From Pelecanus crispus (taxonomy: Eukaryota; Chordata; Aves; Pelecaniformes; Pelecanidae), in NCBI RefSeq assembly GCF_030463565.1, contig NC_134652.1:10443897-10507896 (forward strand): a stretch of DNA of 64,000 nt, given 5' to 3'. Numbering within the stretch: position 1 is the stretch's first letter; each line of letters opens with the position of its first letter. Made by a program: the position numbers and the translations under genes. Below the pieces are notes generated by a model. That model ran no database searches. It saw nothing but the letters and a program-made list of their open reading frames with translations, and was not told the DNA's origin. This document shows, one piece after another, positions 56,949 to 64,000 of the stretch.

Positions 56949-59900
56949 CTAGGGTATGTGGAGGACCGACAATAAAGCAAACATACAGGATATCCAGTTA
57001 CTGCTAACAGAATGGCAATGGCTGAAGAGGATTACATTTATGGTACTGCCCTCTGGAAATAACACACAGGTTGAATGACGTTGCAACTTTTTGATCTGGT
57101 TCTAGCTAAAACGAAGCTGCTTCATCCATCCCAATGGGTCCTCCTAAAAGCACATGTGACACTGACATTGCAGCCTGTTAACAAGTGGGACTGGTGCTAG
57201 CAAGGTCACCTGTGACAGTTGGGGATTCCAGTTCAAAAGCAGCCGGCCAGACTCACTGCAGGTACGTATACACTGTGGCAGATGTTTTAGCCCTATGTTT
57301 GACTGAGATGATTTCCAAAGTCATCACAAAAGAATGGAATTAAAACTTATTATCATGTGTTTTATCTGTGATTGATATAACTGCGAGGATCAGAGATCCA
57401 TTGCTGTCCTGACAGGACCCTTATGGAAATTCCAGTATCTCTTTCCTGCTGGTCTCTGATAGACTCTCCTTGATGACAAGCTATTTAGAATTAGCTGACC
57501 TGACAGTCAGACCTAGTGCTCTTTTCCAAATTCTTTCAATATGAATTTCCACTGAGAAAGCTCTGTAGATTTAGATGCAGATCCAATTATTGAGATGGGA
57601 TTTCCAGTCCCTTTTACAATGCTATTTTTTCTTCTGGCTGACAGTGGCTGAAACAAAGTGATTTGCTGTGCACACAGTGCCCCTGATCGGTGTGAATAGG
57701 AGAGCAACAGCTAAAGGCAGTCTCAGTGCTGTGGGGCAGTGAAAGATCAACAGGTAGCACAGGAGTATGCACCCAATGTTTTTTCTGCTCCCTCTTCTTT
57801 ATCCTGGTCATTGATATTGAAGGTCTAGGGAGGGCACTAATTTCCAATGGGACTACTAAGAAGATGTATGTGCTCTAGCCCATAACACCTACTTATGAAA
57901 ATCTCGTCTACCACTCATTCCTACGACTGAACCAGTGCTGGGATTAATTTGGAGATAATTTTATGCTGGCATCCAACTCAAGTCAGCTTGATTTATGCAA
58001 CATAATTTACGTTTTCACTTACAGCTTACAACTAACTAGAGAGTCTCAGAATGCTTTGCAGGTGCTACTACTTACATTACAAAATGATGTGATGGAGGTC
58101 AGTAATATGAGGGACACAGACTAATAGGCTAAAGGGGAAAAAAGATAAGAAAAGATTTGATGAAAGAGAGTGAATCACTGAATTTACTAGGTTTGGAAAT
58201 GGTTCCTTCTGTGCCCATAGGTTCCATGTTGTCACCCTTTCCAGTGACAGACAGGTTTTATGGCTTTCCAAAGGACTGTCACCTCTTTCCACAAAACCCC
58301 TTTTTCTTCATAAGACTTAAGTATACATAAGGCGATATAGAAGTCAAATAAATGGGACTTGAAGTCTATCCTTTGTATGCGTTTCCTAATTTTTTACTTT
58401 ATCATCAATAACAAAGGGTTATTAGCCACCTATATTAAAGCCTGCGAGATTTTTGGTTGAAAGGCACCATTTACCCTATCACAAGACATATCCCCTCACT
58501 ATATCTCTGAGACATGCAGACATGCCATCATTGTGGTTCACCAAATCGAAGGTAAAACTGACTAGCAGTCATTAGCTGATTTCACACCAACATTAGAATA
58601 ATAGCTTTTGGGTGGGACTTCATCGCTAATTATTACACAGCATGCTAAGGGATCTCAATTCTATATAGCCCTTTCAACAGCAGTTGAAGTAGAAACTCAA
58701 GTACATGAAGAGTCCGAAAAAGCAGAAAGGAATCACTGAAGTACCAGCATACACTGACCTTGCCCTGTTCTGCACTGCCAAAAACATACATGGATCTGTA
58801 TGTTTGTACACTTCTGTACCTACACTGATTTTCTCTCATTCACATCTGACAGGCACCATCACAAGACATCCAGAACTTACCATATTTGTCCTGCTGCTTC
58901 AGTAAGTTTTAGGTAACTGTTAATATCAGCCAGGGGGATGAAAATATCCACCTTCTGCAGCTGGGTCTCATCTGTAACTTGACTGTGGGAGAAAATGTCA
59001 GAGATCAGGCACGCTTTACCAGTACCTCAACTGAAATCCATAGAGAAGACATATCTGTCTTCTCTGCAATGAAAATGGCAAAGAGGCTTACCCGAGCAGG
59101 ATAGACAACTGAACCACTGAAAGTGGTAACGAATTTTGCCTTCTCTGAAGGGTTGGCTGCTGGCTGGTGCTGCTTTCTGGGAGTTTTAGGTCTCTGTTTG
59201 CTTCCAAGTCTCTTGGACGTGCACCACTGTCTTGGTGTTTGGGAGGAGACAGGAGCCCATCACGTCTGCACGTGAGCTGGCAACTCTCACCCAGCAACGT
59301 ACTGAAGAGGAATGGTGGTAAAAAATGAACTGGTTTGGCCATTCCAGGTACTCTTGCTGTGTTTGAAGCTGGATCACACAGCCATCAGTGAAGCAAAGAA
59401 TAACAAGTCCTTGTAGAATATCCAGTGGATAAAATTACAGCTAAGTAAAATAAACTCCTTCTAAAAATGGACCATAAATCCCAAAATAAACCTTTTCAGT
59501 ATTTAAAGACTATTTATTAAGCCTGAAAACATTCCAGCTAACAACATGCCTTGACAAAGAAACTGAGTACAGATTGTTGGCCTTGGCTGTACTGGCTTCT
59601 GCAGGGATGTAATGCTGTCCCCTGGGAGATACAATGACTCAGATGTGCTTGAATGCTTTTTAGATTTATTTGATGAACCTTATAATGCCTGAAGCCAACT
59701 CCCCTCCACACCCCAAACAAGACAGGTTTGTAGCAAAAGCTGCTCTTGGTATATTTTAACTCAGATGGCATAGGCTTATGAGGTTTCTACAGTAATTCCC
59801 TCCAGGGGCTCTCAAAGACACAGACGAGCTTGAATAAGTCTGTTGGAATAAACTGGTTTGTGGGTCTACATTTCCAGTTGCCTCCCACTACATGGCATAA

Positions 59901-61755
59901 GACCTGACTGCTTGTAGGTGGCAGGCCACAGCTAACAGCTAATGACCAGTCCTCTGGCTCAGGAGGTATGGTTTCACTATGTAGGCACGCTTCTCTTCAG
60001 TATACTGTGCTATATCGTGGAGACTGTAAAGTTTTCTTGTGGCACTACAACTGTGACACAAATTTCAGGTCTTTCTTTGTGACACGCCAAACACTGCACC
60101 TGCAAAGTACACAGCATCAGACCCGTTCTTTGGATGGGAAAATGGAAGGAGATCACCTACTGAGGATCACATAACTTCTTAGATGAGAGCTAATGCCCCA
60201 TATCTACCTTTCTCTTTTAACTACTAGAAAATGCTGCCTGCTTTGGAGAGTACCTGTCTGAAAGGTTGCTGGAGCTTGGCTGTGGTATCTGAGTAAAGTG
60301 GTGGGCTGTTACATCATGAAAAGCTAGAAAAAGTATGAGTCAACAAAAAGCGCTGCATCCTATAGTCAGAGCCTGTCTAAATGCATGAGTTTGCAATGTG
60401 AGTTTAAATTTCATGTTGATGAGTTCAAGTTTCACTCTGGTATTCCCATGAGTTCTGAACTTTCTGAACCAAAACCAAAGAAGGACTCAATCAAACAAGA
60501 TGCAGCCTCTAGATATTGTTAAGTATATGCCACAAATGACAGCTCTATCTTTACTATGGTGTCACTTTTAATTTGCAAAACCTTAATGAAGTTGTTACTT
60601 ACAGTGATTTCATTGGCATATAAATGTTCTCCTTTACTGGGTTCTTCTGCACTGGCTTCTCTTGCACAGGGATGTCAGACTCAGCTGTAGGGTCAGGCTT
60701 TGATACTTCAGTAGTGCACTTTTGGAAAGATATAACAACATAAGACGTAAATATCCTTGCTCTGCCTACAGAAAAAAGATCTTAATTTCCTTATTTTGTT
60801 CAGTGCTCATGCTGTTTAAACACATTGGCTAATATAGGTTGGCTTTCCCCAAATAAGTCACTTCCCAGAAACCATGAGCTAGAAGGGTGGTTGAAACTTA
60901 GAAGTTAATGTTATCTGGTATTATTGACACTACCATTTGCCTCCCTTTCAGGCTGGGACATAACCAGCTATATTCTAAAGTACTTAAAGCACTTAGATTA
61001 TGTGACAAAATCATATTGTTAATGTCCTTCAGTTAGCTGTACAGTCTTTGGAAAGAGGCTGTGACTTCTGCAGAAGACTGACCGCTTAGCTTCTCCTGAC
61101 CACTAATTACATGGGAAACCTAGCCTTCCAAATTAGGTGCCAAGATTTGTTTAAAATTACCAGTATGATTCCTCCTGCTCCCTTGTTTCACAGTGAAATG
61201 TAGCTACCAAAATGTTTCACAGAGTTTTTAAAAGTACTGCTTTGTTTTATGCAGGTTACTGATGCTTCTACAGAATTACATTTTAAAATGTGTAAAAATA
61301 ATATATGGCTACATTTTCTACATGAAGTTTTCACTTTTGAAAAAAAAAAAACTTGTGATACAATAGGCAAAAGCCATTTACAATGAACCAGTCAATTTGG
61401 GGAATTTCAATGAAATCAGCAATGTTTTTGTCAAAATGCCACTTTATACCAGAAAGATCCTTTGAGTGAGTCTACTGTATTTTTTCTTGTACAAATGAAA
61501 GCTCTATTACCTACTGCTTTATCTACATATTTCTTCTGCAAAGTACTAGTGGTTCCTCATACCAGTTCCTCTTTAGCCCATTAAACATTTCCTGCCTCCT
61601 TAGAGCTATTAACAAACCATCAGAACTCACAACTGATAAACTACCTTTGCTAAAATATCGCTGGGAGTTTGGTAATAGTCGTCTTCTTCCTCTTTGATGT
61701 CTTCATCTGTATCTGACAACAGCAGATTTTCCGCACTCTTTCCCAGACTTTTATC
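56813..61755 (-). CDS. PLEKHS1: PLEKHS1, pleckstrin homology domain-containing S1 (internal and C-terminal exons)
   Basis: Six minus-strand exons splice in frame: 61755-61645, 60718-60603, 60288-60254, 59356-59092, 58982-58881 and 56948-56813 (765 nt, 255 codons). Identification rests on the last two exons, which read IPLADINSYLKLTEAAGQIC, then [20 protein letters not shown] and VAVNDLQPQDVEEA, a close match to the human PLEKHS1 C-terminal region. The KEE-DYYQTPSDIL segment in the first exon here matches a human VKEENHYLTPRS-type segment. The position, convergent with DCLRE1A, is as in human. The N-terminal PH domain is not in the window. The middle (59092-60718) is poorly conserved and disordered-looking. 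The terminal exon was not found. Human PLEKHS1 is 462 residues and has been linked to PI3K/AKT signalling and to recurrent promoter mutations in cancers. Confidence 0.88.
56949..58880 (-). other. PLEKHS1 intron
   Basis: Intron between the last two recognised exons. The minus-strand ORFs at 57513-57847 and 58077-58292 have no exon signals or family resemblance. No repeat was recognised. Confidence 0.8.
58881..58982 (-). CDS. PLEKHS1: PLEKHS1 exon before the PDZ-like exon
   Basis: The acceptor is CTCCCACAG before TCAAGTTACAG and the donor is ATATG|GTAAGT. The 102-nt exon encodes QVTDETQLQKVDIFIPLADI and NSYLKLTEAAGQI, which aligns with the human DESQVEKLNVFLSP...YLALTEATGRI segment. It enters after two bases of a Gly codon and leaves after two bases of a Cys codon. 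Both junctions agree with its neighbours. A second possible acceptor 5 nt downstream (CAAG|TTACAG) would break the frame. Confidence 0.92.
59092..59356 (-). CDS. PLEKHS1: PLEKHS1 exon, poorly conserved linker
   Basis: The acceptor is TTCAAACACAG and the donor is CTCGG|GTAAGC. The 265-nt exon encodes RVPGMAKPVHFLPPFLFSTL and later RPRDLEANRDLKLPESSTSQ and SLPLSVVQLSILL. This part is weakly conserved even among mammals, so the evidence is the open frame, both splice sites and phases that fit the exons on either side. The start boundary is less sure than the end. Confidence 0.7.
60254..60288 (-). CDS. PLEKHS1: PLEKHS1 35-nt micro-exon (tentative)
   Basis: The acceptor is TTTACTCAG before ATACCACAGC and the donor is ACAG|GTACTC. 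The exon would encode YHSQAPATFQT plus shared codons. Its phases (needs one base, gives one base) are what is required to connect the exons at 60603-60718 and 59092-59356, which do not join in frame without it. The donor is not strong and the peptide cannot be aligned to human with confidence. Confidence 0.5.
60603..60718 (-). CDS. PLEKHS1: PLEKHS1 exon
   Basis: The acceptor is TTCCAAAAG before TGCACTACTG and the donor is CACT|GTAAGT. The 116-nt exon encodes CTTEVSKPDPTAESDIPVQE, then KPVQKNPVKENIYMPMKS. It enters in phase 0 and leaves after two bases. The ENIYMPM segment is tyrosine-containing, with a YMPM sequence matching the YxxM consensus for PI3K p85 SH2 domains. Confidence 0.75.
61645..61755 (-). 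CDS. PLEKHS1: PLEKHS1 exon (acidic, DYYQTP)
   Basis: The acceptor is TTTTAACAG before GATAAAAGTC and the donor is AAAG|GTAGTT. The 111-nt exon is exactly 37 codons in phase 0 and encodes DKSLGKSAENLLLSDTDEDI, then KEEEDDYYQTPSDILAK. It aligns with the human region around VKEENHYLTPRS. Confidence 0.82.
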
Positions 61756-64000
61756 CTGTTAAAAGAATGGTTTTCTATTTAACAGGTTCAGTTACACAGA
61801 TTGTTTAACAGGTAGTTTTCCATTTACATGGAGAAGTAATAGAATCAGAAAATATCCACAGAAAACATGGGAAGACATGTTTCTCCTTGAAGAGACATAT
61901 GCTCAGAGCCAGTCTGTTTTAGGAACAAGGTTTCTGTAGTTGTGCTCCTACTTATACTTTTGAAATCCACTGTACACAGACAAAACTGGCCACTAATATT
62001 AGTACTTTTCATAGATGGATTTGTGGTAACCAGGCAGTTGCCATTGACTGCATGTTCACAACCTGTTATTTTGTTTAAAAATAAAGTGGGTTAAAACACT
62101 TCATATATGAATCTGCATGCATTTAGGGTCACTTGTGTGCAAAAGATTTTTTATTTGCATTCAGTGCTAAAATCTTTACACTAAGAAAAAAATCTGTAGG
62201 AAATCTACAAGTGGATTGGGACATATTTGTCCTTTTTAAGCACCTTTTAATTGCTATCAAGTAAAGAATGAATTTGGGATTTCCCTGACTAATAAGTGTA
62301 TTAACTCATAGCTCTCCATGAACTAGAACATACCACAGAGGGCTGGAGATCTGACATTGAATCCTTTGTGTCCTAAGTGATATTCTGCCTTCATAAATAC
62401 CTGAAATACTAAGTTTGCAGCAATTTGGTAGGTCAAGAAGAAATTAATCCCTCCACCAAGTTTACCTTTCTAAGTCACAAAGATTGTCTCCTTGTTGCCT
62501 TCACTATAATGAAGTGTATGGTAGTTAGTATTTAGCTGCCTCCCAATACAATTCCCCATGCCATGTTTGTGATGCAACCGTTTTTTATCTCTCCACTTAC
62601 TTCCTTGGTTTCCATGGTGATTATTTTAATAATTGCTAAGCATGCCACAGAATATATTACTGTTTTCAAGGTAAAGCAAATTAAACTAATTACTTTCTTA
62701 CACTTAAAGAGAAGAAACTGGCATTGAATAGAAATTAAAGTTGATGTATGTATTTTTGTTCCTTGTTGGTATAAATGACATAAAAAGCACATGCGGTAGG
62801 AGTCAGAACAAACCTACAAATGGTTCTTTAAGAAGTGCATAACAAAACCCCAGCAGGAACAAGACTGGCTCTGTGGTCATGATATAAAGTTATGAACGAG
62901 TTTCCTGGTGACTTTTCAGGGGCTTTGGATCAATCAAACAAGTAAATATTTGGGGAAAAGGGAGAAGAGGAGGTGATTTTATGAAGTCCTGAGATCCTCC
63001 AGCTCCTAGGAAATTTCAGAGAGCAGACAGCACTCATCACTTTCTCAAACTGAGCCTTCAGTCACTGACAGTGGCTACATTTTGCCAAATGCAGTGTTTC
63101 CCCTTGGCACCACTGCAGATTATTGGGACAATGGGAAGAAGAAGGTTAAGCTGCAGCAGCGTTGCATTTCCCTAAAGCAGTTTGCCAACATCTCCGCTCC
63201 TCCAGATGCTTTACAACCAGAGCAGTGCAGTTAACCTCAGTGTACAATTTTTCTCAGACATGCAGCTAAGCAAGTTCTTTAAGTCTCTGTTGAACCATGG
63301 TGTGGATTTACATGAGAAAGAGATGATGGAGAAAATTGGCTGTAGCACAAGATGGAAAGAATACCTGGAGAACAACTGAGTAATTCTCAGTTTTAGACTC
63401 CTTAGGGAAAGGGTTGAAAGTTATGTGTCGCCCTTGGAGAGAGGAACCTCTCTTTCAAAAAAATCAGGTGTGTCTAACAGATACTGAAGTTGGGCTCCTG
63501 ACAAAGATGCCTAGGTGCCTGCAGGGTGATACATGCCAGGGCCTCCTTATTTTGATGCATTTCAGGTATTGAAAGATGTGTGTTGAAATAGCTGATACTG
63601 AATTGCTGAGTCAGATGTGGTTTGGTAGCTCCAAAATGTGGATTGAAAGGGAGTCAGGTCCCCAAACCTCTCCTGGGTCCCTGCCTGTATGACTGGACTC
63701 AATTGACATTGACAGACCTGTTTTATGAGTAATGGCTACTGACCAAAGAGTTTTCAAGATCTGGGCCTGGATGAGGGAACCACCAATAAAAAGCAAAAAA
63801 TATCAGATACAAGAAATGTGGAGTCATACTTCTAACAGGATGCAAATACAAAGAACTGATCTGGAAGTCAGCTGTCTAGACATCTCTGAGCAGAGAATAG
63901 ATCCAGAGATGTTAGCAGATGCTGAACTTATGAGGCAAGTGAAATATTTTTAGCCAATGAACAAACATTTTTGTTTCTTGTTAGCTCTATGGCAAGGTTA
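61756..64000 (-). other. Probable PLEKHS1 intron; no exon recognised
   Basis: The PH-domain exons expected upstream of 61755 were looked for on the minus strand and not seen, so they probably lie past 64000. The plus-strand ORFs at 63182-63379 and 63732-63953 resemble no family and lack exon context. Confidence 0.6.

Noticed and set aside
63182-63379. 65-aa plus-strand ORF with a regular amphipathic look
   Set aside because: Wrong strand for PLEKHS1, no promoter or splice context and no recognised family. Its length is expected by chance.
1-64000. CRISPR arrays, operons, tRNA or rRNA genes, endogenous viral genes
   Set aside because: Nothing of these kinds was seen. The window is intron-containing vertebrate DNA. 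I found no tRNA-like GGTTCGAATCC box, no spaced direct-repeat array and no recognisable retroviral coding region or long terminal repeat.

Overview
The window is a piece of vertebrate nuclear genome, most likely from a bird. The genes are spliced (short exons with GT-AG introns, a CpG-rich promoter, AATAAA polyadenylation signals). The interspersed repeats are CR1 LINE fragments whose 3' end has the form common in birds, plus very old MIR/CORE-SINE-like remnants. Species cannot be fixed from the sequence alone.

Three protein-coding genes can be read by splicing exons in frame. From left to right: (1) NHLRC2 on the minus strand. Coding exons 1-5 run from 22502 down to 8279 (341 complete codons), and the rest of the gene lies beyond the left edge. 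(2) DCLRE1A (SNM1A) on the plus strand, complete, nine coding exons from 23704 to 41069, encoding 996 residues with a UBZ4 zinc finger, a PIP box and a C-terminal metallo-beta-lactamase/beta-CASP nuclease. (3) PLEKHS1 on the minus strand. Six internal or C-terminal coding exons lie between 61755 and 56813 (255 codons); the PH-domain exons should lie beyond the right edge, and the last exon was not found. The same order and orientations (NHLRC2 and DCLRE1A divergent, DCLRE1A and PLEKHS1 convergent) occur in human 10q25, which independently supports the gene calls.

Region by region: 1-8278 is intron with old repeats and no exon seen. 8279-22502 is NHLRC2. 22190-23460 is a CpG-rich bidirectional promoter holding a G13 tract and a nine-copy 13-bp minisatellite. 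23400-23703 is a probable DCLRE1A leader with several upstream ORFs. 23704-41069 is the DCLRE1A coding region, with CR1 relics in intron 3 and a MIR-like relic in the large intron 7. 41070-41715 is its 3' UTR. About 43-52.5 kb is a GC-raised, ORF-cluttered intergenic stretch with no recognisable gene. 56.8-61.8 kb is PLEKHS1, and 61.8-64 kb is probably PLEKHS1 intron.

The genes are not a pathway. NHLRC2 is a thioredoxin-like/NHL-repeat cytosolic protein, SNM1A is a nuclear interstrand-crosslink repair exonuclease, and PLEKHS1 is a PH-domain signalling protein. I found no undescribed multi-gene system. The points most worth a second look are a PDZ-like segment at the PLEKHS1 C-terminus, a conserved short motif in the disordered part of SNM1A, the uORF-rich SNM1A leader, the promoter minisatellite and a 35-nt PLEKHS1 micro-exon.
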